Positions 1-11,057 of a DNA stretch of 64,000 nucleotides are shown piece after piece (the stretch's first letter is position 1; every line of letters begins with the position of its first letter). Origin of the DNA: Devosia sp. Leaf420 (GTDB lineage Bacteria; Pseudomonadota; Alphaproteobacteria; Rhizobiales; Devosiaceae); assembly GCF_001425445.1 (NCBI RefSeq), contig NZ_LMQU01000001.1:63221-127220 (forward strand). The letters are read 5' to 3'. Both the position numbers and the translations under genes were made by a program. The notes beneath the pieces were generated by a model. That model searched no databases and was not told the DNA's origin. It saw only the letters and a program-made list of their open reading frames with translations.

Positions 1-513
1 GATCCCAAGGAATTGGCCGAGCACCTGATGCTGCTCGATCTTGGGCGCAATGATGTGGGCCGCGTGGCGGAGACGGGTTCGGTGAAGGTCACCGACAAGT
101 TCTTCCTCGAATATTATAGCCACGTGATGCACATCGTCTCGAACGTAGTGGGCAAGCTCGATCCGCAGTATGATTTTGTGGATGCGCTTTCTGCCGGGTT
201 CCCGGCGGGGACGGTTTCGGGTGCGCCAAAGGTGCGCGCGATGGAAATCATCGACGAACTCGAAAAATCGCGGCGCGGGATTTATGGCGGTTGCGTGGGG
301 TATTTTGGGGCCGATGGCACCATGGATACCTGCATCGTCTTGCGCACCGGCATTGTGAAAGACGGCAAGCTCTATGTGCAGTCGGGAGCCGGGATCGTTG
401 CCGACAGCGTGCGTGAGTTGGAACAGCTCGAATGCGAGAACAAGGCGCGTGCCCTTTTCAGCGCGGCAGAAGAAGCGCTACGCTATGCCGGCGAAGCGGG
501 AGTGGGACAGTGA
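1..513 (+). CDS. trpE: Anthranilate synthase component I, C-terminal part (cut by window start)
   Basis: The first 170 codons seen are the C-terminal chorismate-binding half of TrpE, which converts chorismate and glutamine-derived ammonia to anthranilate in the first step of tryptophan synthesis. The visible signatures are [10 protein letters not shown] near the left edge, [11 protein letters not shown], and the [16 protein letters not shown] and GAGIVADS segments that line the active site. The frame is open from base 1, so the N-terminal regulatory part lies outside the window. The stop is TGA at 511-513. trpG follows on the same strand after 78 bases, which gives the separate-subunit arrangement rather than a trpE(G) fusion. 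PabB or other chorismate-using enzymes share the fold, but the trp neighbours settle the call. Confidence 0.95.
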   Translation, partial: DPKELAEHLMLLDLGRNDVGRVAETGSVKVTDKFFLEYYSHVMHIVSNVVGKLDPQYDFVDALSAGFPAGTVSGAPKVRAMEIIDELEKSRRGIYGGCVGYFGADGTMDTCIVLRTGIVKDGKLYVQSGAGIVADSVRELEQLECENKARALFSAAEEALRYAGEAGVGQ

Positions 514-545
514 ACGTGCGTGTGAAGTTTCTGCGATGGCGGGGC

Positions 546-572
546 TGGTTCTGAACGATTTCACCAGAACCA
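546..572 (+). other. Stem-loop between trpE and trpG
   Basis: TGGTTCTG (546-553) and CAGAACCA (565-572) form a perfect 8-bp stem with an 11-base loop in the trpE-trpG gap. No T-run follows, so it is not a standard terminator. It could stabilise or separate the trpE and trpG parts of the message. That role is inference. The trpG Shine-Dalgarno GAGG (578-581) lies just downstream of the stem. Confidence 0.4.
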
Positions 573-591
573 CTCTTGAGGACAGGCCCAA

Positions 592-1191
592 ATGACCAAA
601 ACCCTCGTCATCGATAACTACGACAGCTTTACCTATAATCTCGTCCACTTCCTGGGCGAGCTCGGCGCCACAATGACCGTGCGCCGCAATGACAAGATCA
701 CCCTTGAAGAAATCGCCGCGATGGCGCCGGAGGCGATCGTGCTTTCGCCGGGGCCGTGCACGCCGACCGAGGCGGGCATTTGCCTTGCCGTGATCGACCG
801 GTTCAAGGGGCAGATTCCGATGCTGGGCGTGTGCCTTGGGCATCAGGCCATGGGTCAGGCGCTGGGCGGCGATGTCATTCGCGCGCCGCATCTGGTGCAT
901 GGCAAGACCAGCAAGATCAACCACACAGGCAAGGGTATCTTTCGCGGGTTGAATGCGGGCTTTGAGGCAACGCGCTATCATTCGCTGATCGTAAAAGCGG
1001 AAACGCTGCCGGATGTGCTGGAAGTGACGGCGACGACGGATGATGGGCTGATCATGGGGATGCAGCACAAGACGCTGCCGCTGCATGGGGTCCAGTTTCA
1101 TCCCGAGAGCATCGCATCGGAAAATGGCCATGCGCTGCTACAGAATTTTCTAAAAATCGCCCGCGACTTTAACGGCCAGAGGGCGGCGTGA
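592..1191 (+). CDS. trpG: Anthranilate synthase component II (glutamine amidotransferase)
   Basis: This is a 199-residue class I glutamine amidotransferase that supplies ammonia to TrpE. The nucleophile is Cys81 in GVCLGHQ, and His169 with Glu171 (FHPES) complete the triad. The N-terminal [11 protein letters not shown] and the SPGPCTP oxyanion segment are typical of TrpG/PabA. The length is normal. The stop TGA shares its last base with the trpD ATG, so the two are probably translationally coupled. The protein may also serve PabB in folate synthesis, as in some bacteria; nothing here shows whether it does. Confidence 0.96.
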   Translation: MTKTLVIDNYDSFTYNLVHFLGELGATMTVRRNDKITLEEIAAMAPEAIVLSPGPCTPTEAGICLAVIDRFKGQIPMLGVCLGHQAMGQALGGDVIRAPHLVHGKTSKINHTGKGIFRGLNAGFEATRYHSLIVKAETLPDVLEVTATTDDGLIMGMQHKTLPLHGVQFHPESIASENGHALLQNFLKIARDFNGQRAA

Positions 1192-2210
1192 TGGATATCA
1201 AGCAGGCCCTCCACAAGATTTCCGAAGGGCGCGACCTGACGGGCGAAGAGATGCGTTCGGTGATGCGGCTGATCATGGATGGTCAGGCGACGCCGGCGCA
1301 GACCGGCGCGTTCCTGATGGGCATGCGCATCAAGGGCGAAAGCGTGGGCGAGATTGCCGCAGCGGTTTCGATCATGCGCGAGAAGATGGTTCCGGTCGAT
1401 GCACCTGAAGAGGCGATCGATATCGTCGGGACCGGTGGCGACGGCATCGGGACGCTCAATATTTCGACGGCGGCATCCTTTGTGGTGGCGGCGGCTGGTG
1501 TGCCCGTCGCCAAGCACGGCAATCGGGCGCTATCGTCCAAGTCAGGATCATCGCAGGCGCTCGAGGCGCTGGGGGTGAAGCTCGACCTGACACCGGCGCA
1601 GATCGGCGAATGCGTGCGGCAGGCCAACATTGGTTTCATGTTTGCGCCATCGCATCATCCGGCGATGAAGCATGTGGGCCCTGCCCGCGCCGAGCTTGGC
1701 GTGCGGACGATGTTCAATCTTTTGGGGCCGCAATCCAACCCGGCGAGCGTTCGACGGTATGTGCTCGGGGTTTATTCCGAGCAATGGGTCGAGCCGGTGG
1801 CGGCTGCGCTTTTGGCCAATCGGGCGATCAAGGCCTGGGTCATGCATGGCAGCGATGGGCTTGATGAGCTCACGGTGACTGGCCCGAGCTTTGTAGCACA
1901 GATTGCCAATGGCGACCTGCGCAGCTTCGAGATCACGCCGGAACAGGCGGGGCTGCAGCGCTATGAGCTCAAGGATATTTTGGGTGGCACGCCGGACGAA
2001 AACGCTGCGGCGATCCACGCGCTCTTTGATGGCGCGTCGGGCGCCTATCGCGATATCGTGCTGCTCAATGCCGCGGCGGCGCTGATCGTGGCGGACAAGG
2101 CGGATGATCTCAAGCAAGGCGTTGCCATCGCCCGCGATGCGATTGATTCTGGCGCCGCAAAACAGACCTTGGCCAAGCTGGTGGCCGTTTCCAACGGACA
2201 GGTTGCATGA
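1191..2210 (+). CDS. trpD: Anthranilate phosphoribosyltransferase
   Basis: TrpD transfers the phosphoribosyl group of PRPP to anthranilate. The 339-residue product carries the PRPP-binding loop GTGGDG (residues 80-85), NIST shortly after it, and the [13 protein letters not shown] stretch (108-120). The ATG at 1191 overlaps the trpG stop by one base. A GTG one codon upstream (1188) is also in frame but was not preferred. The end overlaps trpC by four bases (ATGA), so trpG-trpD-trpC read as one tightly coupled message. The length matches free-standing TrpD. Confidence 0.96.
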   Translation: MDIKQALHKISEGRDLTGEEMRSVMRLIMDGQATPAQTGAFLMGMRIKGESVGEIAAAVSIMREKMVPVDAPEEAIDIVGTGGDGIGTLNISTAASFVVAAAGVPVAKHGNRALSSKSGSSQALEALGVKLDLTPAQIGECVRQANIGFMFAPSHHPAMKHVGPARAELGVRTMFNLLGPQSNPASVRRYVLGVYSEQWVEPVAAALLANRAIKAWVMHGSDGLDELTVTGPSFVAQIANGDLRSFEITPEQAGLQRYELKDILGGTPDENAAAIHALFDGASGAYRDIVLLNAAAALIVADKADDLKQGVAIARDAIDSGAAKQTLAKLVAVSNGQVA

Positions 2211-3019
2211 CCGATATTCTCAAACAAATCGAAGCCTATAAGCGCGAGGAAATCGCGGCGGCGAAGTCGATGCGGCCATGGGCAGAGGTTGTGGCGCAGG
2301 CGCATGACCAGCCGGCGCCACGCGGGTTTTTGCGCGCGCTTAGGGACAAGCGGGCGCAAGGGCAATATGGCCTGATTGCCGAGGTGAAGAAGGCGAGCCC
2401 GTCCAAGGGGTTGATCCGGGCCGATTTCAATCCGGCGCAGATTGCGCGGGATTATGAGACGGCTGGGGCGGCGTGCCTCTCGGTGTTGACGGATAGGCCG
2501 AGCTTTCAGGGTTCGCCGAGCTATCTGATCGAGGCGCGGGCGGCGACGCGGCTGCCGGTGCTGCGAAAAGACTTTTTGTTTGAGACCTATCAGGTGGCGG
2601 AAGCGCGCTCCTGGGGCGCGGATTGCATTCTCATCATTCTTGCGGCCGTCGATGATGACGTGGCGCGGTATCTGCTCGATTCGGCGGCGGAATGGGGCAT
2701 GGATGCGCTAGTGGAAGTGCATGACCAGCTTGAGCTTGATCGGGCATTGGCGCTCGATGCGAAGTTCATCGGCATCAATAACCGGAACTTGCGGACGTTT
2801 GAGACGACGCTCGAAACGTCGGTGACGCTAGCGGCCGGCGTGCCAAGCAATGTGACGCTCGTCAGCGAGAGCGGCATCGTCAATCATGAGCATGTACGCA
2901 TGCTGGAGGAACGGGCCGGGATAGGCCATTTCCTCGTCGGCGAAAGCCTGATGCGGCAGGACGATGTGGTCGCGGCGACGCGGGCTCTATTGCAGGGTGT
3001 GCCGGAAACGGTGCGCTGA
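2207..3019 (+). CDS. trpC: Indole-3-glycerol phosphate synthase
   Basis: TrpC closes the ring of carboxyphenylamino-deoxyribulose phosphate to give indole-3-glycerol phosphate. The 270-residue TIM-barrel protein shows the active-site blocks [11 protein letters not shown] (near residue 60), LRKDFLF (near 120), GINNRNL and SESGI. It is not fused to TrpF. It starts at an ATGA overlap with trpD and ends at a TGATG overlap with moaC. This ties tryptophan synthesis to molybdenum cofactor genes on one message, an arrangement also known from other rhizobia-type genomes. Confidence 0.96.
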   Translation: MTDILKQIEAYKREEIAAAKSMRPWAEVVAQAHDQPAPRGFLRALRDKRAQGQYGLIAEVKKASPSKGLIRADFNPAQIARDYETAGAACLSVLTDRPSFQGSPSYLIEARAATRLPVLRKDFLFETYQVAEARSWGADCILIILAAVDDDVARYLLDSAAEWGMDALVEVHDQLELDRALALDAKFIGINNRNLRTFETTLETSVTLAAGVPSNVTLVSESGIVNHEHVRMLEERAGIGHFLVGESLMRQDDVVAATRALLQGVPETVR

Positions 3020-3501
3020 TGGCCGAGCGGCGTCTGACCCATCTCGATGCTAAGGGCGAGGCGCATATCGTCGATATCGGCGAGAAGGCGATCACGCGGC
3101 GGCGGGCGGTGGCGCAGGCGCGGTTGAGCGGCGGGGCCGAAACGATTGCGACCATTTTGGGTGGTGGGCTCAAGAAGGGCGATGCGCTGGCCGTGGCGCG
3201 CGTTGCCGGGATCATGGGCGCCAAGAAGACCTCGGACATCATTCCGCTCTGCCATCCGATCCCGCTGACCAAGGTAAGCGTCGAGATCGAGGGCGAGACC
3301 GAGACGACGATTCTCATTCGCACGGTTGCCGAAACGACGGGACAGACGGGCGTCGAGATGGAAGCGCTGACGGCGGCGACCACGGCAGCATTGACGCTTT
3401 ACGACATGGCCAAGGCGCTCGACCGGGCCATGGTGATTTCAGACATTTGCCTTGTGGAAAAATCCGGCGGCAAGTCGGGCGATTATCGAAGAGATTCATG
3501 A
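3019..3501 (+). CDS. moaC: Cyclic pyranopterin monophosphate synthase
   Basis: MoaC makes cyclic pyranopterin monophosphate from the MoaA product early in molybdenum cofactor synthesis. The 160-residue product has the LCHPIPLTKV signature and the EMEALTAA stretch followed by YDMAKALD near the C-terminus, both characteristic of the hexameric MoaC fold. Length is as expected. The ATG shares a base with the trpC stop and the stop overlaps the moeA ATG, so translation is probably coupled on both sides. moaA is not in the window. Confidence 0.96.
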   Translation: MAERRLTHLDAKGEAHIVDIGEKAITRRRAVAQARLSGGAETIATILGGGLKKGDALAVARVAGIMGAKKTSDIIPLCHPIPLTKVSVEIEGETETTILIRTVAETTGQTGVEMEALTAATTAALTLYDMAKALDRAMVISDICLVEKSGGKSGDYRRDS

Positions 3502-4700
3502 GCTTGCTTCCGGTTGATGACGCGTTGAATCGCATTCTGGCGCGGGTGCCGGATGTGGTTGGCGAGAGTATAGCGCTGGGCGATGCGGCGGGACGTGTGC
3601 TCGCAGCGCCGGTGATTGCGACCCATGACCAGCCGCCGTTCAATGCCAGCGCTATGGATGGCTATGCCATGCGGGCGGCGGATGTCGCTGAGGGCGTGTG
3701 GCTGAAGGTGATTGGCATGTCGCAGGCCGGGGCCGGTTTTGCGGGTAGTGTTGGTGCTGGCGAGGCGGTGCGGATTTTTACCGGCGCACCGGTGCCGGAG
3801 GGTGCCGATACAGTCATTATGCAGGAAGAGGCGGAGCGGAACCGGGATATCGTGCGATTCACGGCCCCTGCCCGGCTGGGCCATAGTGTCAGGCCGCGCG
3901 GCTACGATTTTGCCGTTGGGCGGACGATTTTGGAGCGTGGGACGCGGCTTGGGGCGTTTCAGGTGGCAGTTGCGGCGGCAGCGAATGCTGGGACTGTCAG
4001 CGTGGCGCGGCGGCCGAAGATTGCGCTACTGGCGACGGGTGATGAACTGGTGTTGCCGGGGACTGTCCTGGGGCCGGACCAGATCGTGGCGTCCAACAGT
4101 GTGGGGTTGGCGGCTTCGTTTGCGCCTTTTGCGGAGACGGTGACTGATTTCGGAATTGCGCGTGATGAGCGCGCAGATCTGGATGCGGTGCTCGATCAGA
4201 TTTTTGCCAGTGATCCCGACGTCGTGGTGACGACCGGCGGAGCGAGCGTCGGCGAGCATGATCTGGTGCAGGCGGCGCTGGTCGAGCATGGGGTGACGCT
4301 CGATTTCTGGCGGATCAATATGCGGCCGGGAAAGCCGCTGATGTTTGGAACGCGTGGCAAGACGCTGGTGTTTGGGCTGCCGGGCAATCCGGTTTCGGCC
4401 ATGGTGACGGCAGAGATATTTATCAAGCCAGCGTTGCGGCATTGGCTGGGTTTGCCGGAGGTCGAGGCGCTGCACCTGCCGCTCTTGGGGCCGACGCCGA
4501 AGAACACGGCGCGGCGGCATTTTATGCGGGCGCGGGTGACGACGCTGGATGGCGTGACGGGGCTGTTGCCGATCAGCGAAACGGATAGCGGACATACGTC
4601 GTCGCTGGCGGCGGCGGATGCGCTGATTGTGCAACCGGAGTTTGATCCGGGGCAGATGGTGGGCACGGTGGTTTCGGCGCTGCCGATTGGGGCGGTTTGA
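3498..4700 (+). CDS. moeA: Molybdopterin molybdenumtransferase
   Basis: MoeA inserts molybdate into adenylylated molybdopterin. The 400-residue protein begins MSLLPVDDAL at an ATGA overlap with moaC; an earlier in-frame start inside moaC was rejected. Family landmarks are QPPFNASAMDGYAM in the N-terminal part, the GDELV segment, TTGGASVGEHD in the MoCF-binding domain and LPGNPVSAMV. It is the last gene of the trpGDC-moaC-moeA run. In many relatives lexA follows moeA, as I recall; here a repeat and a DUF1295 gene follow instead. Confidence 0.95.
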   Translation: MSLLPVDDALNRILARVPDVVGESIALGDAAGRVLAAPVIATHDQPPFNASAMDGYAMRAADVAEGVWLKVIGMSQAGAGFAGSVGAGEAVRIFTGAPVPEGADTVIMQEEAERNRDIVRFTAPARLGHSVRPRGYDFAVGRTILERGTRLGAFQVAVAAAANAGTVSVARRPKIALLATGDELVLPGTVLGPDQIVASNSVGLAASFAPFAETVTDFGIARDERADLDAVLDQIFASDPDVVVTTGGASVGEHDLVQAALVEHGVTLDFWRINMRPGKPLMFGTRGKTLVFGLPGNPVSAMVTAEIFIKPALRHWLGLPEVEALHLPLLGPTPKNTARRHFMRARVTTLDGVTGLLPISETDSGHTSSLAAADALIVQPEFDPGQMVGTVVSALPIGAV

Positions 4701-4732
4701 GGCGCTTAATGGTTATTGAGCTAGTTGCGGCA

Positions 4733-4781
4733 CCCCCCTCATCCGGCCCTGCGGGCCACCTTCTCCCCGAGGGGGAGAAGA
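4733..4781. repeat. REP-like palindromic repeat, type A (copy 1)
   Basis: Two back-to-back stem-loops: a GC-rich one around CCGGCCCTGCGGGCC and CTTCTCCCC-GA-GGGGGAGAAG. A second copy with the same order (CCCCCCTCA, CCGGC, ACCT-CTCCCC) lies at 5788-5838 after the next gene. The core resembles intergenic repeats common in Hyphomicrobiales. No gene is visible in 4701-4874 apart from this element. Confidence 0.7.
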
Positions 4782-4874
4782 ATAAGAGGGCCTCTGCCGC
4801 ACGAATTTTGTCGCTGGAGCAATCCAGGGCTTCTTGGATAGCGTAACAGTCGTCGACGACTGGAGGTCGCGATC

Positions 4875-5696
4875 ATGGGCGCCTTTGCTGCTTATCCTTT
4901 TCCTGCACTCATCTCGGCTTTGGCGCTGACGCTAGCGGTTTTGGCGCTGGGGTTTCGGCGGACGGATTATTTCGTCAGCCTTGGGTATGGGTTTTCGATT
5001 GCCGCGCAGGCGCTGCTGTTTCCGCTGGCTTATCTCGCCACACTGGATTTCTGGCTTGGGGCGCAGTCGATCCTGTTGCTGGCATACGGCCTGCGGCTCA
5101 GCAGTCATCTTATCGCGCGGGAGCGGCAGCCGAGTTTTGCGCGGGAGTTGGAGGCGTCGAAGGAGCGCAGCCGGCATATCGTCGGTTGGCTCAAAATCGT
5201 CATCTGGGTGAGCGTGGCGGCGCTTTATGTCGCGATGTATGCGCCGGCGCTGATCAGTCTCTCACGGGCTGGCGAAGGTGTGGCCCTGCCCTCGCTTGGT
5301 TGGGGGCTGGCTGTGGCGGTGGTCGGGCTCGCCATTGAAAGTTTGGCGGACTGGCAAAAGTCGCGGTTCAAGGCGGAGCATCCGAGCCGGTTCTGTGATG
5401 TCGGGCTTTATCGCGTGGTGCGGTCTCCGAATTATTTCGGAGAGATGGTTTTCTGGCTCGGGATTTTTGTGTCGGGGATTTCGGCTTATGGGAGCTGGCT
5501 TGATTGGGGGCTGGCGATCTTGGGGTTTGTCTGCATTCAGTTGATCATGTTGGGGTCGGCGCGCCGGCTGGAATTGAAGCAGACGGAGCGGTATGGCGCG
5601 GATGCGGCGTTTCAGGATTATGTGCGGGAGGTGCCGATCCTCTTTCCCATGGTGCCGGTTTATTCGCTGAGGGATTGGAAGATTTATTTGGGGTGA
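4875..5696 (+). CDS. DUF1295 family membrane protein (steroid 5-alpha-reductase-like fold)
   Basis: A 273-residue integral membrane protein with about six to seven hydrophobic segments. The C-terminal half carries the conserved GLYRVVRSPNYFGEM motif, followed by LGSARRLELKQTERYG and YVREVP, as in DUF1295/isoprenylcysteine methyltransferase-like and steroid reductase-like proteins. Family members are presumed to act on hydrophobic substrates in the membrane, but the substrate here is unknown. The ATG is preceded by a strong GGAGG. The gene is flanked by REP-like repeats on both sides and is probably monocistronic. Confidence 0.85.
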   Translation: MGAFAAYPFPALISALALTLAVLALGFRRTDYFVSLGYGFSIAAQALLFPLAYLATLDFWLGAQSILLLAYGLRLSSHLIARERQPSFARELEASKERSRHIVGWLKIVIWVSVAALYVAMYAPALISLSRAGEGVALPSLGWGLAVAVVGLAIESLADWQKSRFKAEHPSRFCDVGLYRVVRSPNYFGEMVFWLGIFVSGISAYGSWLDWGLAILGFVCIQLIMLGSARRLELKQTERYGADAAFQDYVREVPILFPMVPVYSLRDWKIYLG

Positions 5697-5706
5697 GTTG
5701 TGCCAC

Positions 5707-5755
5707 GCCCTTGTGGTTCGAGGCTGCGCTGCGCTTCGCACCTCACCATGAGGGC
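5707..5755. repeat. REP-like palindromic repeat, type B
   Basis: The element begins 10 bases after the DUF1295 stop. TTGTGGTTCGAGGC and ACCTCACCATGAGGGC bracket a central GC-rich stem (GCGCTGCGCTTCGC). This core, ending in CCTCACCATGAGG, recalls an interspersed repeat seen widely in Hyphomicrobiales. It lies 32 bases before a type A copy. Confidence 0.6.
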
Positions 5756-5787
5756 TACTGGCGGAGGCGGCGATCCATGACAGGAAG

Positions 5788-5838
5788 CCCCCCTCACCCG
5801 GCGCTTTGCGCCGACCTCTCCCCCAGAGGGAGAGGTGA
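5788..5838. repeat. REP-like palindromic repeat, type A (copy 2)
   Basis: It follows the same plan as the copy at 4733-4781: a CCCCCCTCACCCGGCGC-TTT-GCGCCG stem and then CTCTCCC-CCA-GAGGGAGAG. It abuts the clpA terminator hairpin, so the gap between DUF1295 and clpA is filled by repeats. Confidence 0.7.
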
Positions 5839-5844
5839 AGAAAG

Positions 5845-5876
5845 AGAAAGGCCGGGATTGCTCCCGGCCTTTTTGT
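5845..5876 (-). terminator. Rho-independent terminator of clpA (works in both directions)
   Basis: GGCCGGG (5850-5856) pairs with CCCGGCC (5863-5869) around a 6-base loop. Read leftward it follows the clpA stop directly and is trailed by a T-rich tract. Read rightward it is followed by TTTTTG, so it can also end transcripts coming from DUF1295. Confidence 0.8.
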
Positions 5877-8216
<2,340 letters not shown>

Positions 8217-8225
8217 CTGATGTTC

Positions 8226-8645
8226 CTATTGCTTTTCCATCACGCATTGCAGCGGATGCTGGTTCTTGCGTGCCGTATCCATAACGCGGGTCACCTTGGT
8301 CTCGGCGACCTCGTAAGGATATACGCCGCACTCACCGACCCCCTTCTGGTGAACGTGCAGCATGATCTGCATGGCGTCTTCACGTGATTTGTTGAAGACG
8401 TCCTGCAAGACCAGAACGACGAATTCCATCGGCGTGTAATCGTCGTTGAGCAGCAGAACCCGATAGAGGTTCGGCCGCTTGGTCTTGGGGCGGGTTTTGG
8501 TAACCGTCCCAGTTTCGAAGCCGCCATCGCCGTCCCCCTTGCGACCTCCATCATCATCCTTGGGGCCGGCCACAAGCTTTCCGAGGGGCATCTTGAAGCC
8601 TTTGGCGGGACGGTTCGACAGGTGATGAGTGGTGGTAGTGGTCAT
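8226..8645 (-). CDS. clpS: ATP-dependent Clp protease adaptor ClpS
   Basis: ClpS binds N-end-rule substrates and delivers them to ClpA. The 139-residue product has the conserved core from [17 protein letters not shown] to the end, including the [11 protein letters not shown] segment. NDDYTPMEF forms part of the N-degron pocket. About 55 residues of charged, Gly-rich sequence precede the core, longer than the E. coli protein; the unstructured N-terminal tail is the part that enters the ClpA pore. It sits directly upstream of clpA and both probably use one promoter in 8646-8977. Confidence 0.95.
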   Translation of the reverse strand: MTTTTTHHLSNRPAKGFKMPLGKLVAGPKDDDGGRKGDGDGGFETGTVTKTRPKTKRPNLYRVLLLNDDYTPMEFVVLVLQDVFNKSREDAMQIMLHVHQKGVGECGVYPYEVAETKVTRVMDTARKNQHPLQCVMEKQ

Positions 8646-8977
8646 ATTGGATAGGGGTAACCGCAGAGGAAAGCGAAGCAGCTGGTCGACCCATTATGTA
8701 AGCAAAATCTCGCCGCTGTTAAGGGGCTCACGTTCCCGAAAAGTTGAGCGCCATTATCCTAACTCCGACAAACCCTTCTGCAATGGCTGCAAACGGAAAC
8801 GGCGCGTGGCGGGATTGAGACTCTGAAACGGAAATCGTTGGCATTTTACGGATTCGTAACGTCGGGGCCCTATGGTCCCATGAGAAGCACGATCGGGGTG
8901 GGGGCCGCTGATCTGCAAACCATGTTTCAGTTGCGTACGGGCGTGTTGTGCCCGGTGAGTAAAGTTGGAGTTCAGGG
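8646..8977. other. Intergenic region with divergent leaders of clpS and the carboxypeptidase gene
   Basis: These 332 bases separate the divergent clpS and D,D-carboxypeptidase genes, so two promoters should lie here. I see no convincing protein frame, RNA gene or terminator. A short frame at 8629-8826 has no start support and overlaps clpS. A possible -35 (TTGGCA near 8838) has no good matching -10, so no promoter is called. Confidence 0.6.
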
Positions 8978-10546
8978 TTGACCTCTCAGGCCATGACCCC
9001 TTGGCGCGTTTCCCTTTGTCGCGCCTTCGCCGCATTCGCCCTTGTCCTGGGCCTCAGCTTGCAGCTGGCGGCTCCGGCGCACGCTATCGAAAACCTGCGC
9101 AAATATGCCGGCATCGTGGTCGACGCGAAATCGGGCGAAGTGCTTTACGAAGAGCAGGGTGACAGCCGGCGCTATCCCGCCTCCGTCACCAAGGTGATGA
9201 CGCTTTACATTCTCTTCCAGGAATTGCAGGCAGGCAATCTCAGCCTTTCCACCAAGATGACGGTGTCGAAGTTCGCCGCTTCGGCCGTGCCGACCAAGCT
9301 TGGCCTTCGCGCCGGTTCCACCATTGCCGTGCAGGACGCGATCAAGTCGCTGGTGACGCTCTCGGCCAATGACATGGCTCGCGTGATCGCCGAACATATT
9401 TCGGGCAGCGAATCCAAATTTGCCGAACGCATGACCGCCACGGCCCGCGCTATGGGCATGCGCAGCACGACCTATCGCAATGCCTCGGGCCTGCCCGATG
9501 GCGGCCAGGTGACCACGGTGCGCGATCAGGCCATCCTCGGCATCGCGATCTACCAGCATTTTCCTCAGTATTACGAATTCTTCCAGACTAAGTCCTTCAG
9601 CTATAACGGCAAGACCTATGGCAACCATAACCGGGTGCTCGGGTATATGGGCGCGGTCGACGGTATCAAGACCGGCTATATCAATGCTGCAGGCTCGAAC
9701 CTTCTGACCGCGGCCCGCAAGGACAATCGGCACATCGTCGTCGTGGCTTTCGGCTTTAATTCGGCCGGTTCGCGCGACGAAAAGGTCCGCCAGCTCGTCG
9801 CGTCGTACCTGCCCAAAGGCCGTCGTGGCGACTATCTGGCGCAAGCCATGGTTCCGCAGCCAGGCCGCCAGGGCAATTCCAATGTGCAGGTTGCAGTGGC
9901 ACAGCCCGCCCAGCCGGTTTACGTGATGCCCATGCCCCTGCCCGGCTTCCGCCTTGCAGAACTGGCGCGTGCACAACAGGGCGGTCAGCCGCAGGTTGTC
10001 GTGGCCAGCGCTGTGCCGATGCCAGCACCTGTGCCAGCCGACGTGAACCAGCAGGCCGCTGTGCAGGCTGCGGCCGTGCTCGCTGCACCGACGCAGGCGC
10101 CGACACCGGCCTATCCGAGCCAGGACATTATCGGCGCTTGGCTGAGCGACACCTATAATCTCGGTGCGCCGCCATCTGCTCTGGGCTCGACCCGCGCTTC
10201 GGCTCCGCTCGAGCCGCCAGCCAATGTCGGCGGTTCTGCGCCAGCCGAGCAGCCGGTCGATCTCCTGACAAGCGGCAGCGTGCAGACAGCCGGCCTCGAA
10301 GCGGGTGCCTGGATTGTCCAGATCGGCGCCGGCCCATCGGAAGACAGCGCCCGGGCGATGCTCTCGACTGCAGCGACCAAGGTCGGCGGTCTTGGTGACT
10401 TCCGCTCCTATGTCGAGCGTTTCGAAAAGAACGGCCAGATTTTCTATCGTGCCCGCTTCGTCGGTTTCGGCGATCGCGACGACGCGACGACCATGTGCAA
10501 CCGCCTCAAGGACGCCGACATGGCGTGCCTGGCGATGCAGGGCTAA
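8978..10546 (+). CDS. D-alanyl-D-alanine carboxypeptidase (PBP5/6 type) with C-terminal SPOR domain
   Basis: A 522-residue periplasmic serine peptidase S11 that trims the terminal D-Ala of peptidoglycan stem peptides. A signal peptide ends near AAPAHA. The penicilloyl serine is in SVTK (69-72), followed by SAN (129-131) and KTG (231-233). Residues of about 310-440 form a Pro/Ala/Gln-rich linker, and the last 75 or so residues (from GAWIVQIGA) are a SPOR domain, which in known proteins binds denuded glycan at the division site. The TTG at 8978 has GGAG seven bases upstream. An ATG at 8993 with a weaker site would shorten the product by five residues. A role in septal wall maturation is inference. 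Confidence 0.93.
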   Translation: MTSQAMTPWRVSLCRAFAAFALVLGLSLQLAAPAHAIENLRKYAGIVVDAKSGEVLYEEQGDSRRYPASVTKVMTLYILFQELQAGNLSLSTKMTVSKFAASAVPTKLGLRAGSTIAVQDAIKSLVTLSANDMARVIAEHISGSESKFAERMTATARAMGMRSTTYRNASGLPDGGQVTTVRDQAILGIAIYQHFPQYYEFFQTKSFSYNGKTYGNHNRVLGYMGAVDGIKTGYINAAGSNLLTAARKDNRHIVVVAFGFNSAGSRDEKVRQLVASYLPKGRRGDYLAQAMVPQPGRQGNSNVQVAVAQPAQPVYVMPMPLPGFRLAELARAQQGGQPQVVVASAVPMPAPVPADVNQQAAVQAAAVLAAPTQAPTPAYPSQDIIGAWLSDTYNLGAPPSALGSTRASAPLEPPANVGGSAPAEQPVDLLTSGSVQTAGLEAGAWIVQIGAGPSEDSARAMLSTAATKVGGLGDFRSYVERFEKNGQIFYRARFVGFGDRDDATTMCNRLKDADMACLAMQG

Positions 10547-10630
10547 CGCCCCTCGAAGTATCGATGTGGCGGGCCTGTCGCCTGCCGCACCTTGTGTAAG
10601 CAGTTTGGTGCCTGTGTTTGGAGTAGCCCA

Positions 10631-10903
10631 ATGAGCGAACGCAATGCCTTGATCGAGCTTGCCAATTTTATTGGTCGCTCGCCCCTTGCCTCTCCGGACA
10701 TGACAGCCCGGAACAAGGCACTATCGGGGATGACGGAGCGACTGCTGCCCAAGCAGCGGCGCTCGGTGGGCGAACTGATGAATGTCGTGCTGGCCCTATC
10801 GGCGCGGACGCGCCGGATGGTTCAGGAGCCGGTCAGTATCGATATCGACGTGTTTGCCCCAGGCGGGAAACGCGCGGTGTCGATGAAATTCGGCGAGAAA
10901 TGA
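10631..10903 (+). CDS. Conserved small protein of unknown function
   Basis: A 90-residue protein beginning MSERNALIEL with GGAG seven bases before the ATG. I do not recognise the family. It has no signal peptide or membrane segment. The middle is helical in character and basic (LLPKQRRSVGELMNVVLALSARTRR), and the C-terminus is a beta-like SIDIDVFAPGGKRAVSMKFGEK stretch. It lies 84 bases after the carboxypeptidase and is closed by its own terminator, so it may be the second gene of that unit. An earlier in-frame start at 10592 lacks a ribosome site. Confidence 0.65.
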   Translation: MSERNALIELANFIGRSPLASPDMTARNKALSGMTERLLPKQRRSVGELMNVVLALSARTRRMVQEPVSIDIDVFAPGGKRAVSMKFGEK

Positions 10904-10904
10904 G

Positions 10905-10933
10905 AAAGGGCGCCTTGAGCGCCCTTTTTGTTT
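10905..10933 (+). terminator. Rho-independent terminator
   Basis: GGGCGC (10908-10913) pairs with GCGCCC (10919-10924) around CTTGA and is followed by TTTTTGTTT. It begins right after the stop codon at 10901-10903. Confidence 0.85.
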
Positions 10934-10985
10934 CCAGGTGCTCCTCCACCTCAATTTGGCGTCGAAGCGTTTTCTAAAGACCTCA

Positions 10986-11015
10986 AGATGGGTCCCGGCT
11001 TTCGCCGGGATGACA
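10986..11015. repeat. REP-like palindromic repeat, type C (short copy)
   Basis: GTCCCGGCTTTCGCCGGGATGACA, a CCCGGC/GCCGGG stem with a TTTC loop, preceded by CTCAAGATGG. The same core, with GAGATC in front of it, is seen at 58131-58200. It lies between the terminator and the 3' end of the MATE gene. Confidence 0.6.
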
Positions 11016-11057
11016 GCCAGTGGATGGCGCAGCTAGCGAACCACCCGAGACCACAGT

